A stretch of DNA of 64,000 nucleotides from Neoehrlichia mikurensis. GTDB lineage: Bacteria; Pseudomonadota; Alphaproteobacteria; Rickettsiales; Anaplasmataceae. Where the stretch lies: positions 1 to 64,000 of the forward strand of contig NZ_CP066557.1 in the NCBI RefSeq assembly GCF_019186785.1, read 5' to 3'. This document shows, piece after piece, positions 51,738-61,231 of this stretch. Below the pieces are notes generated by a model. That model was not told the origin of the DNA, made no database searches, and saw nothing but the letters and a program-made list of their open reading frames with translations. The position numbers and the translations under genes are program-made. The stretch's first letter is position 1; each line of letters begins with the position of its first letter.

Positions 51738-53021
51738 TTATTCTACACATTCTAATTTTTTTGAAGTTTTGACCCCAAGGTGCTTTAAGTTTTGAGTACG
51801 AGATAAAATATTACCATGCCCCTCTGACAACTTTTTCATAGTATCACTATAAATACTACTTACAATATCAATCTGCTTACCAAGTTTTTGCATATCAGTC
51901 ACAAATCCTACTATTTTATCATAAAGTGCACCACCCTGACGCGCTATTTCCATAGTATTACGATTTTGCCTCTCTAATCTCCATACAGATTCTATTGTTT
52001 TAAGAGTTGCAAATAACGTCGAAGGACAAACTATAACTATTTTTTTATTCCAAGAATACTCATGTAACAACATATCTTTTTGAATTGCAAGAAAATATGC
52101 ACCTTCTATAGGAATAAACATTAATACAAAATCTGGGGCATTGCAATTATCAATATTTTGATACTTCTTTTCAGCAAGAGTATTTATATGACACCTTAAA
52201 GATGTAGTAAATTGCTTTAAATGCATTATCTTTGACATTTCTATTTTTTCAGCACAATACCTTTCGTAATGAGTTAAAGAAACTTTTGAATCAACAATAA
52301 TATGTTTATTTTCAGGTAAAAGAATAACAACATCAGGATACTGCTTATTACCTTCTTCTCCAGTAAAATTCATACCTGAACTTTGTAACTTATAATCTTG
52401 ATCTTTACGCAACCCAGAATCTTCTAGCATTTTTTCCAATATTACTTCACCCCAATTACCTTGAATTTTAACTTCACCCTTTAAAGCATTAGCTAAATTT
52501 TCAGCTTGTAAAGTAATTTTTTCATTTGCTAAAACAATACGCTGTATTTCATTTCGTAATAAAAACTGATCTTTATTATGATCAATAAATGTAGTCTCTA
52601 TTTTTTGCTTAAATGTTTGTATACTATCTCTAAGAGGATTAATAATACTATTTAAGCTTTCTTGTGATATTTTATTAAATTTATCTGTTTTCTCATCAAA
52701 AATACGATTTGCTAAATTTTCAAAATACAATCGATATTTTTCATCAATTTTTTGCATAAAATCAACTTTATACAAATTAAAATTATTTTCTAAATTTTTC
52801 TTTTCAACTTCCGTTACAGTATACTTATTACTAATATCCCATAACTCTTTTTTTAAAGATTCATTTTCATCTTCTATTTTTTTTAGTTTCTCATCAATTA
52901 ATTTTTTATTAGTATTTAAAATTTCATAATCAATTTTAGAAATACGAGTTCTTAAAGCAATGAAATAAGCTATAATAGCAATTAATATTCCTTCAATAAG
53001 CAACGCTACTATAATATTCAT
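51738..53021 (-). CDS. rmuC: DNA recombination protein RmuC
   Basis: Nuclease-like protein reported to limit inversions at short inverted repeats. An N-terminal membrane helix (MNIIVALLIEGILIAIIAY) is followed by a long coiled coil (about residues 25-170) and the RmuC core, including QGNWGEVILEKMLEDSGL, IIVDSKVSLTHYERY, FIPIEGAYFLAI and VCPSTLFATLKTI. The ATG at 53021 gives 427 residues; the frame runs further to 53189 but would overlap serS, so the shorter start is preferred. Divergent from serS. Confidence 0.93.
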   Translation of the reverse strand: MNIIVALLIEGILIAIIAYFIALRTRISKIDYEILNTNKKLIDEKLKKIEDENESLKKELWDISNKYTVTEVEKKNLENNFNLYKVDFMQKIDEKYRLYFENLANRIFDEKTDKFNKISQESLNSIINPLRDSIQTFKQKIETTFIDHNKDQFLLRNEIQRIVLANEKITLQAENLANALKGEVKIQGNWGEVILEKMLEDSGLRKDQDYKLQSSGMNFTGEEGNKQYPDVVILLPENKHIIVDSKVSLTHYERYCAEKIEMSKIMHLKQFTTSLRCHINTLAEKKYQNIDNCNAPDFVLMFIPIEGAYFLAIQKDMLLHEYSWNKKIVIVCPSTLFATLKTIESVWRLERQNRNTMEIARQGGALYDKIVGFVTDMQKLGKQIDIVSSIYSDTMKKLSEGHGNILSRTQNLKHLGVKTSKKLECVE

Positions 53022-53124
53022 AATTACCTTACTTAAATAAATATCTTTAAAAATTGATAATATATAATATTCTAAAAGAAAAAAATCGATTATATAATGA
53101 TTAATAATAATTCCATATAAAAAT

Positions 53125-54396
53125 ATGCATAACATAAATTTTATAAGAAATAATCCTAAAGAATTTGATAATGCAATGCAAAGTCGCAATTTTGAAAAAA
53201 TTGCTCATAAAATAATTACATTAGACTCTATAAGAAAACAACTACTTACTCAATTATATGAATTACAAAAACAACATAATAAAATTATAAAAGAAATTTC
53301 AATTTTAAAGAGCAGTAATATCGATTGCGAACAACAAATACAACTATCAAAAAATCTTATAACAAAAATTGAGGAAATAGATAGTAAGTTAAGATTCAAT
53401 AATGAATTAAATGATATTCTCAATAACCTTCCAAATATTCCAGATATTAAAGTTCCCATTGGAAATGATGAGACTAATAATATTGAAGTTAGAAAACATG
53501 GAACTCCAAAAATTTTCAATTTTCACGTAAAAACCCATCACGAAATAGGAGAAAAATTAAATTTAATGGATTTTAAACAAGCAGCTAAATTATCTGGTTC
53601 AAGATTCGTTATTTTAAAAAAACAATTAGCACAATTAGATAGAGCTTTAGTTAATTTTATGTTAGATACACATACACAAGAATTTGGCTATACTGAAGTA
53701 TCTCACCCTATACTTGTCAATGAAGTTACTATGTATAATGTTGGTCAATTACCAAAATTTTCTGAAGACTCTTTTAAGACCACAAACAATTTTAGGTTAA
53801 TACCTACAAGCGAAGTTGCTTTAACAAATTTAGTATCAAATACAATGTTCCCATTAAAAGATCTTCCTTTAAGATTTACAGCTGCTTCCCAATGCTTTCG
53901 CTCTGAAGCAGGAAGTGCCGGACGTGATACTAAAGGAATGATTCGACAACATCAATTTAATAAAGTAGAATTAGTAAGTATAGTAGCTGAAGATAAATCA
54001 GAACAAGAATTAGAAAGAATGGTCAAAATTGCAGAGAATATTTTACAAAAACTAGAATTACCATACAGAGTAATGCTTTTATGTACTGGAGATATGGGAT
54101 TTTCTTCAAGCATGTCATATGATTTAGAAGTTTGGATGGCAGGTCAAAAAAAATATAGAGAAATTTCTAGTTGTTCCAATTGTAAAGATTTTCAAGCACG
54201 AAGAATGAATGCAAAATATTTTACAATTCATAATAACCATAAAATTAGCACATTCGTGCATACTTTAAATGGATCAGCATTAGCAATAGGTAGAACAATT
54301 GCTGCTATCATAGAATATTACCAAAATAAGGATGGTTCTATTTCAATTCCATACGTATTAAGAAAATATATGCATAATCAAGAAGTTATACAATAA
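53125..54396 (+). CDS. serS: Seryl-tRNA synthetase
   Basis: Class II synthetase that charges tRNA-Ser (and tRNA-Sec). The N-terminal coiled-coil arm (about residues 28-100) is followed by the catalytic core: motif 2 [20 protein letters not shown] and motif 3 [16 protein letters not shown]. The start [18 protein letters not shown] is typical. The 423 residues are normal. Divergent from rmuC, with 103 bases between. Confidence 0.97.
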   Translation: MHNINFIRNNPKEFDNAMQSRNFEKIAHKIITLDSIRKQLLTQLYELQKQHNKIIKEISILKSSNIDCEQQIQLSKNLITKIEEIDSKLRFNNELNDILNNLPNIPDIKVPIGNDETNNIEVRKHGTPKIFNFHVKTHHEIGEKLNLMDFKQAAKLSGSRFVILKKQLAQLDRALVNFMLDTHTQEFGYTEVSHPILVNEVTMYNVGQLPKFSEDSFKTTNNFRLIPTSEVALTNLVSNTMFPLKDLPLRFTAASQCFRSEAGSAGRDTKGMIRQHQFNKVELVSIVAEDKSEQELERMVKIAENILQKLELPYRVMLLCTGDMGFSSSMSYDLEVWMAGQKKYREISSCSNCKDFQARRMNAKYFTIHNNHKISTFVHTLNGSALAIGRTIAAIIEYYQNKDGSISIPYVLRKYMHNQEVIQ

Positions 54397-54811
54397 TCTT
54401 ACAAATATAAATAACAACATTTACCAGAAATTTTACCATATAAACTTATACCAGTACTACACGTCAAATAATTTATTCACTGAATTTAATATATGATATT
54501 ATGCATATTTATAAAAAAATCCAATAACCTAACAAAAAATATTATCTCTTAGTTTTTTATAGATACTTAATATGTTAATTTACTTAAAAAGCATAATATC
54601 GCAACAATTATCAATTTGATAAATAAAAACTTTATATTATATTTTCAAGCTAGTTATACTGCATTATAACATACCCTTTTTAGCCGTGGGTATATTACAT
54701 AATAATATTATCAGATTAAAGAAAGCTAACATAACACCAGATACAACCACTCACTATCACCACAGATTATTTATCTATCATTACAAATTATTTATTTATC
54801 ACATTAAAAAT
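54397..54811. other. Intergenic with weak repeats
   Basis: About 415 bases. An imperfect 21-base tandem pair starts at 54766 and 54787 (ATTATTTATCTATC and ATTATTTATTTATC). A small inverted repeat ATACCC/GGGTAT lies at 54671-54692. It may hold the ends of both converging genes' transcripts. Confidence 0.45.
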
Positions 54812-56008
54812 TTATAATTCATCTTTATACTCCTTAGCAACAATTTTAGTAATGCAAATATCAGACCATACATTTAATGCTGTTTCAAACATATCTATAA
54901 TAACATATACTGGCAATATTACTCCCATTAAATTAAGTGGTATTTTCATAGACATAAGACAACTCATAGAAACAAAATAACATCCCATTGGAATTCCTGC
55001 ATTACTAATAGCGGCCCCTGTAGCAATAAATACCCATAAAAACATTTCCCAAATGGAAAAATAATGTAAATTCATTTCAGAAACAAATAAAACTGTAGTT
55101 AATATAAAAGCAGCACATGCATTCATATTAATTGTAGTACATATTGGTAATACAAATGATGTTAATTTTTTTGACACTTTAAGATTATTACTTACACAAT
55201 CAATAGTAGTTGGCAATGTAACAGTAGAAGATTTAGAAAAAAATGCTATAATCAAAGCTGGCATTACACCTCGCACAACACTATGTACAGATATGCCTTT
55301 ATATCTTATTAATAATGGTAATACTATAAATGCCTGAATAAAATTTGCTAATACTATGCATATAATATATTTTATTATATTAGAAAAATCATACCCATCC
55401 TTAATAGAATATAAAAAAGTTGTAATAAATGCCCAAATTGCTATTGGCATAAATTTTAATATCAACTTTGCAATTTCTAAAAAAGTATCAAACAACGATG
55501 AAAATAACTTATATAAAAACTCGTGTTTTTCACTAGAAATTGTAATAACTCCACCACCAATCAAAAAGGCAAATATAATACATCCAACTATATTATTATC
55601 TAAAAAAATTTTAACAAAATTGTACGGCACTATTGATATTAAATAAGATAAATAACTATCACTACTAACATCTACATTTTTTAGCGAATTTAATGCCTTA
55701 TTTTGTTCTGACGGATTAACTATCAAATATATCATTAGAGCAACAACAGCTGCACAAATAGTAGTAAGAAGGGTATAAAAAATAATTTTTTTTAATAGAA
55801 TTTTAATTTGTACTATATTCTTTAAACTAGAAATCGCAGTAATAATAGAAAGAAACACCACAGGTAAGCTTACCAATTTTAGTAAATTAATAAATATATC
55901 TCCAATAACTTTTGCACAATTAAAAAGCCATACACTATGAATCAAATAAGCTGACACAGCAAGTACTATAACAATAGGAATTTTTAATTTATTAAATATA
56001 TTTATCAC
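54812..56008 (-). CDS. Dicarboxylate/amino acid:cation symporter (DAACS family)
   Basis: Membrane carrier of the GltP/DctA group that takes up glutamate, aspartate or C4-dicarboxylates with protons or sodium. Family signs: FSKSSTVTLPTTIDC (hairpin 1 serine-rich loop), ICTTINMNACAAF in helix 7, and SNAGIPMGCYF in hairpin 2. Eight helices are evident. The starts are GTG 56008 (used here, 398 residues) or TTG 56020. Uptake of host amino acids fits an intracellular life. No neighbour clarifies the substrate. Confidence 0.88.
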   Translation of the reverse strand: MINIFNKLKIPIVIVLAVSAYLIHSVWLFNCAKVIGDIFINLLKLVSLPVVFLSIITAISSLKNIVQIKILLKKIIFYTLLTTICAAVVALMIYLIVNPSEQNKALNSLKNVDVSSDSYLSYLISIVPYNFVKIFLDNNIVGCIIFAFLIGGGVITISSEKHEFLYKLFSSLFDTFLEIAKLILKFMPIAIWAFITTFLYSIKDGYDFSNIIKYIICIVLANFIQAFIVLPLLIRYKGISVHSVVRGVMPALIIAFFSKSSTVTLPTTIDCVSNNLKVSKKLTSFVLPICTTINMNACAAFILTTVLFVSEMNLHYFSIWEMFLWVFIATGAAISNAGIPMGCYFVSMSCLMSMKIPLNLMGVILPVYVIIDMFETALNVWSDICITKIVAKEYKDEL

Positions 56009-56174
56009 TATAAAAACCAATCTTTAATTTATTAACATAATAACCAACAAATGCTACGCTAGTATATATAATAACAATTATGTATCATAATCATCAAATA
56101 AACTCAACACCAAGTATACTTTAAGATTAAAAGATCTTATCCTTCTATTATCATTTATCGTAATAAAAATACAT

Positions 56175-57002
56175 TTATTCCCACTTCACTAAAGGAGGCA
56201 TTGACATCATAATAGCATCTGGATTACCATGTGTCATAATGCCAAATTTTGTACCACGATCATAAAGTAAATTAAATTCAACATATCTGCCACGCTTGAT
56301 TAATTGAAAATTTCGCTCTTCTGTTGTCCATTTTTTATGCATATTTTTACGAACTATTACTGAGTAGATTTCTAAGAAAGACTTACCAACTTCTTTTATA
56401 TACATAAAATCATGATCCCAATCTCCTGAATTAAGATAATCAAAAAATATACCTCCTATACCTCTAGATTCTTTTCTATGATGTAAAAAAAAATAATCAT
56501 CACACTGTTTTTTAAATTTTTGATAATAATCTAAATTAAACTTATCACATACTGTACGTAAATTTGTATGAAAAAAATTTTCATCCTCTGCATTAAAATA
56601 TGTAGGAGTAAGATCAATGCCTCCACCAAACCAATTTTGTGAAGTACAAATAAATCTGGTATTCATATGTATTGCAGGTATAAAGGGAGATTGCATATGT
56701 GCAACTACCGAAATACCGCTAGCCCAAAAATTACCTCCGTTATCTAATGCTCCAGGTATTTCATTAGCAAAAACATCATCAAATTTACCATGAACTACCG
56801 AGAAATTAACACCTACTTTTTCAAATACTTTTCCATAAATTTTGACATATTTTCCACCTCCACCACCTCTTCTATCCCACTTATTAGTACTAATCATAGG
56901 CTGACATACGGAAAAATCTTTCTCTATACATAAACACATATCAACAATATTTTCCTGTAATTCTTCAAACCAACAAGCAGCTTTTTTTTGCCTTGTTATC
57001 AT
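56175..57002 (-). CDS. hemF: Oxygen-dependent coproporphyrinogen III oxidase
   Basis: Oxidative decarboxylation of coproporphyrinogen III to protoporphyrinogen IX in haem synthesis; needs O2. Motifs: RGGGGGKYVKIYGKVFEKVG, HMNTRFICTSQNWFGGG, GIDLTPTYF, FFLHHRKESRGIGGIFFDYL and YVEFNLLYDRGTKFG. The 275 residues fit the family. The final haem products would supply the respiratory chain. It is preceded on the same strand by a small membrane ORF 213 bases upstream, with a hairpin in between. Confidence 0.96.
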   Translation of the reverse strand: MITRQKKAACWFEELQENIVDMCLCIEKDFSVCQPMISTNKWDRRGGGGGKYVKIYGKVFEKVGVNFSVVHGKFDDVFANEIPGALDNGGNFWASGISVVAHMQSPFIPAIHMNTRFICTSQNWFGGGIDLTPTYFNAEDENFFHTNLRTVCDKFNLDYYQKFKKQCDDYFFLHHRKESRGIGGIFFDYLNSGDWDHDFMYIKEVGKSFLEIYSVIVRKNMHKKWTTEERNFQLIKRGRYVEFNLLYDRGTKFGIMTHGNPDAIMMSMPPLVKWE

Positions 57003-57138
57003 CGCTTATACCTTTTTTAGTCAACAAAATAACATTCTTCCTAAAATTTATTACTAGCATTTATAAGAATAATTTTATTATATTAATACACAACCAATAG
57101 ATACAGGATAATATTGCCTACATTAAGTAATACTTATA

Positions 57139-57169
57139 TAGTAAGTAATTTAATAAAAATTACTTACTA
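57139..57169 (-). terminator. Perfect 13-bp hairpin after the small membrane gene
   Basis: Arms TAGTAAGTAATTT and AAATTACTTACTA with a 5-base loop. It lies 46 bases beyond the stop of the 57215-57472 ORF and upstream of hemF. It lacks a strong T tail, so it may act as a terminator, an RNA stability element or an operator for hemF. Confidence 0.45.
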
Positions 57170-57214
57170 CAATACTGTAGCTGATATTAGAAAATATTAT
57201 AGTATGCATCATAG

Positions 57215-57472
57215 TCAATAAGTAGTGTTACTATTAAATACAAAATCATAGGTATTTTTATATGTAAGTTCGTATTTTTCCTTATCAGAATTATCTTCTT
57301 TTACTAAACCTTTAATTGAAAAATAATTTATATCAATATCACTCAGCTTAGAACATCTATTTTCTAAATTATTTTTATTCTTTACAATCATATAAACAGC
57401 CATACAAAGAATTATTAAAACAAAAACCACAGCAACTATTATGAGCGTAGTTTTCACCATATCATTTAACAT
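57215..57472 (-). CDS. Small membrane protein, 85 residues
   Basis: Not recognised. A clear transmembrane helix (TTLIIVAVVFVLIILCMAVY, about residues 8-27) follows a short N-terminus. The remainder is polar, rich in Asn, Asp, Lys and Tyr, ending NSNTTY. No lipobox. It is followed by a strong hairpin. Likely a single-pass inner-membrane protein of Ehrlichia; topology and role unknown. Confidence 0.6.
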   Translation of the reverse strand: MLNDMVKTTLIIVAVVFVLIILCMAVYMIVKNKNNLENRCSKLSDIDINYFSIKGLVKEDNSDKEKYELTYKNTYDFVFNSNTTY

Positions 57473-57660
57473 ATAGCTAAATATTTCATAATATAAACCC
57501 TTTGAAAATTATATTTTTATAAATACTTTATATAATTATTTTAATAAAATAAATAAATATATTTTACATAATATAAATTTATTAATACTTTAGATATAAG
57601 AAATTTAATATAAGCTAATTTAAGCAAAATATTTTATATAAATGCACTTACATTAAATTT
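57473..57660. other. Start of the gap before folC
   Basis: The gap runs 57473-58286. Its centre holds the pmbA remnant (57661-57896); the outer parts, including 57897-58286, are A/T-rich with nothing recognised. Confidence 0.4.
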
Positions 57661-57896
57661 TCAGTAATAGTTAATCTCATTTACTGGATATGTAATTACT
57701 ACCATCTTCTATCATAAATTTAAAAACACCTTAATTATAATCTCCTATTATTAAATTAACATCAAATCAAAAAAATCAGTAAATAAATACCTTGATCAAT
57801 ATCTGATATTAAATCATTAACAGAAATACTTCCATTTTGAATATAAAAATTACTTACTCCTCGAACAACTGCAGCATTACTACGTTTAATAACATT
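57661..57896 (-). pseudogene. pmbA: Decayed 3' end of pmbA/tldE
   Basis: Minus-strand reading gives RSNAAVVRGVSNFYIQNGSI, SVNDLISDIDQGIYLL, then after a frame change FDVNLIIGDYN, a TAA, GVFKFMIEDG, and after another shift ITYPVNEI. These follow in order the PmbA/TldE C-terminus: SNLYxxxG, ELIxxIxxGxYV, GxGVNxxxGDYSxG, FxIENG and YPVxEITIAG. At least two frameshifts and a stop show decay. PmbA/TldD is a metalloprotease pair; an intact copy may exist elsewhere. Confidence 0.85.
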
Positions 57897-58286
57897 ATTT
57901 ATTCTAATCTAATTATTTTAATAATTCTATTAACATATTTAACTAATATGAAATATAAACTTATATATCAGGTTTACATATATCAAAAAATTACTCATAA
58001 AATAAAAAAATCTTCATAAAATATTTAAAATAATATATATTTTTTTTACTTAGATATAAAAATCAGCATGCAATATCCGCCTACATTAAATATCAAATTA
58101 TAAAGCTCTGCCAATAATTAATATCTGAAAGATAGCTTATAGAAATTTATAAGCTATTAAATTTCTAATAGTTTTATTATTAAATAAATTTCATCTTAAG
58201 TATAAAAATATAAAAATTAATTTACATGAACATAAAAAATCTATGCAAATGCATAATATAATACAAAAAATTAATAAATTTAATAA

Positions 58287-59582
58287 TTAATCTAATAAAT
58301 TTTCTGATAATACATCTCCTGCTAAAAATAATGAACCACAAATTAATATAATAACACTTGAATTCTGGTTACCAATACTCAATATTTTGCCTACAGCAGA
58401 TCGTAAAGTATCATGAGTAGATACACTCATATTTAAATATAAAGCTGCTTGTAATATTTCTTGTGCAGTTTGAGCACGAGGTTCATATTTTACACACACA
58501 GAACATAAATGTTTAGTAAATGGTTTTAAATATCCCAAAAAGGCAATAGTATCTTTATCTCTCGTCATACCACAAATAACATATATTTCATCATTATTTT
58601 GTTGTTTCATCCAATTAGATAACACTTTTGCACCCGCAGGATTATGTGCACCATCTAAAAACAAACTCCATAATTTAGGAAGCATATCAAATAAAACGCC
58701 TTTTTTAATTTTTTCTAACCTTGCAGGCCAATAAACTTCAGATAATCCTTGTGTTATATCATCGTAGTCAATTTTATAATTAAACTTACCAGATAAAATA
58801 CTACAAGTAGATATTGCATTTCCTGCATTAATAATCTGATGATCACCTAATAAGCCAGGCATAGGAAAAGATGATGTTTCTATATTATTACTAAATACCA
58901 TCATGTTATCGCTTTTATTACAACACCAATCAATACCACCTCTATAAATAATAGATTTTTTTTTAATAGCACATTTTTCAAGTACTGTCATAACTGATTC
59001 AGATTCTTGAGGGGCAATAACACATGTAGTATTGTGTTTCATAATACCAGCTTTTTCTATAGCAATTAACTCTAATGTTTCTCCTAATGATTCTATATGT
59101 TCAAGTGATATAGAAGTAATTATTGTCACAATTGGATACACAACATTTGTTGCATCCAACCTACCACCCATACCAGTTTCTATTAATACAATATCCGCAT
59201 CAACTCTTGAAAAGGCAAGTAAAGCAGCTGTTGTAGTACCTTCAAAAAATGTTAGAGGTATATCCTTACTTGCTTCTCTACATTCTTCTAATATTTCATG
59301 TAAATATCCATCACATATTTTTTCGCCATTTAAAATAATTCTTTCATTAAAATCTACTAAATGAGGAGATGTATACACATGAACTTTTAATCCTGCTGCA
59401 CGCAAAATACTATTAATAAAAGCAATAGTTGATCCCTTGCCATTAGTACCAGCAACATGTATTACAGGAGGCAACTTTTTCTCAGGATTACCCAAATTAT
59501 TTAATATCTGAATCATTCTATCAAGTAAAAGATCAGAAGGTCTAAATCCTAAAGGTTTAGGCCAATGTGGCATATGTACCAT
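58287..59582 (-). CDS. folC: Bifunctional folylpolyglutamate/dihydrofolate synthase
   Basis: Mur-ligase family enzyme that adds glutamate to dihydropteroate/folates. P-loop HVAGTNGKGSTIAFINSI (about residues 42-59), VYTSPHLVDFNERI, ETGMGGRLDATNVV, SLEHIESLGETLELIA and FLDGAHNPAGAKVL. The 431 residues are normal. It starts MVHMPHWPKPLGFRPS. The usual neighbour accD is absent. A single gene between two gene-poor stretches. Confidence 0.95.
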   Translation of the reverse strand: MVHMPHWPKPLGFRPSDLLLDRMIQILNNLGNPEKKLPPVIHVAGTNGKGSTIAFINSILRAAGLKVHVYTSPHLVDFNERIILNGEKICDGYLHEILEECREASKDIPLTFFEGTTTAALLAFSRVDADIVLIETGMGGRLDATNVVYPIVTIITSISLEHIESLGETLELIAIEKAGIMKHNTTCVIAPQESESVMTVLEKCAIKKKSIIYRGGIDWCCNKSDNMMVFSNNIETSSFPMPGLLGDHQIINAGNAISTCSILSGKFNYKIDYDDITQGLSEVYWPARLEKIKKGVLFDMLPKLWSLFLDGAHNPAGAKVLSNWMKQQNNDEIYVICGMTRDKDTIAFLGYLKPFTKHLCSVCVKYEPRAQTAQEILQAALYLNMSVSTHDTLRSAVGKILSIGNQNSSVIILICGSLFLAGDVLSENLLD

Positions 59583-60031
59583 ATTATAATTCTCAATTCA
59601 CGTGTATAAAAATAATAATATATAAAAATTTTATCCACAAAAATCCATAATATACTTTTACTAAGTAACTTAGTAATACATTAAAGTTAACAATATCATT
59701 ATAATAAGTATTACCGTATAATCATCAATAAAATGACAGATAATACTATGGTAAGTATATTAGCAAATAATAAGTTTATGATAAAATATATCTTTCTATA
59801 AAAATATAATTTTAATTATAACAGTACTTAATTTTTTATAAAATAAAGTTATATTCACTTATTATGATAAAATAATTTGCAGATCAAACTCTCCTCTCAT
59901 GCAATATACTTATTAGAATATCTTAAAACTAATGATATGTTTTATATAACACCATAATTTTGTCAACTATCAACACTTAATATACTTGATGTGAATTATA
60001 TAAGATTATAATCATAATTATTAATGAACAG
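59583..60031. other. Start of a 1.65-kb gap between folC and gatA
   Basis: Gap 59583-61231. This first part is A/T-rich with no ORF. The next parts hold an open remnant (60032-60232), a nuoL fragment (60361-60722) and an inverted repeat (61174-61193). A similar 35-base block (AATGTAAAATA, then TTAAAATAA) appears near 60348 and 60790. Confidence 0.45.
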
Positions 60032-60232
60032 CTAGTTTAGCATTATAAATGGTAACTTGTAATATATTAAAACAGCTTTCCTTGATATATCAATCCACAA
60101 TATGAGCAACTTAACAACAAGTGAGTAATTTATAAAGTGAAAAAAAATTGCTCTACTAAATAATGAACCCTTAAGCATAGAATTTAAAATCTGATATCCA
60201 TAAGTAGCATTATTATAAATTAATAAGCAAAA
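60032..60232 (-). pseudogene. Open remnant, possibly TolQ/ExbB-like
   Basis: A 66-codon minus-strand stretch without a start near its beginning. It reads NATYGYQILNSML, then GSLFSRAIFFHFINYSLVVK, LLILWIDISRKAVLIYY, then stop. The layout of a short polar start and a helix after a VVK motif weakly recalls the N-terminus of TolQ-type proteins. This match is from memory and weak; it could be any membrane protein fragment. Confidence 0.3.
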
Positions 60233-60360
60233 TCAAAAGCAGATATCTTCATATGCAACCTATTAAATTAGGCCTACTTTACAATTTAGAAGTAAAAGTT
60301 TATTATAAAAATAATATAACGCAATAAATTCACATTTTTTACAATAAATGTAAAATACTA

Positions 60361-60722
60361 TTAAAATAACAAAACTAAAAATACTTATATGATAACTACT
60401 TTCAATAATTAAATCTTTAGAAAAAATCCTGCAAATAGAAATATTCTACCAAGAGTTAAAGAACCTATCTATGTCAATAAATATGTTATTCTTTTCCAGT
60501 TGATTTTTTAAGTAAATCAGCAAATTTTGCAATTACCTAATTAAAATTTCCGCATAATCGTCGATTAGAAAACAATATTATATTGCAAACACATAAAAAT
60601 AACAAAGACTTTAAAAAAACACATGAATCACTATTAAATATATTAATACTATATGCCGATACTTCACATACAATAAACATATATCCTAATTGATTACATG
60701 TTGAATAAACTATTAATGACAA
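60361..60722 (-). pseudogene. Degenerate fragment of nuoL
   Basis: Aligns with the middle of nuoL (about 40384-40735), same orientation, with many substitutions and small indels. The minus strand still reads YSTCNQLGYMFIVCEVSAYS and KSLLFLCVCNIILFS, against YSTCSQLGYMFIACGASAYN and KSLLFLCAGNIIHSM in nuoL. The frame has breaks beyond these. Non-functional. Confidence 0.88.
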
Positions 60723-61173
60723 TTACACCTATAATCACTTAACACATACAAAGAAATTACTTACAAAATATTCAAATAATTTTCTATAGTAAATGTAAAA
60801 TATATTAAAATAATAAATATATTGCGATTATAATACAGCACTTAATTACCATACAATTTATCATTATAAGTATTTACTCATACTATTTAATTCATACATA
60901 AAAACTTGCAATTTTTACTTTATAAAAAGGGAAATTAATACTTCTATCATAGCATTTATCAATAAACTTTTAGTATTTATTATACTTCATAATACAATAA
61001 CTCCTATATATATACTAATAATATAATATTATAGCTTATATTATAAAATTACATTTACTTTTATCAACAATCTTTATTAAAATTTTCAAATAACTATAAA
61101 ATAAATTCATACTACTACATAATTTACAAAAATAGTCACCTTATAAACATTTTTTCAATAATATTCGATTGCC

Positions 61174-61193
61174 TTACCAATAAAGTATGGTAA
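61174..61193. promoter_or_regulatory. Inverted repeat upstream of gatA
   Basis: TTACCA (61174-61179) and TGGTAA (61188-61193) with an 8-base spacer, 38 bases before the gatA start. It could be an operator or a chance palindrome in A/T-rich DNA. Confidence 0.3.
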
Positions 61194-61231
61194 CCTACTT
61201 ACATTAAGTATATTATGTTTAAGATATAATA

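Noticed and set aside
53022..53189. Longer N-terminus of RmuC
   Set aside because: It would overlap the serS coding start by 65 bases, and the ATG at 53021 gives a natural membrane-helix start.
57837..58019. 60-codon plus-strand ORF
   Set aside because: It overlaps the pmbA remnant on the other strand and is low-complexity A/T sequence.
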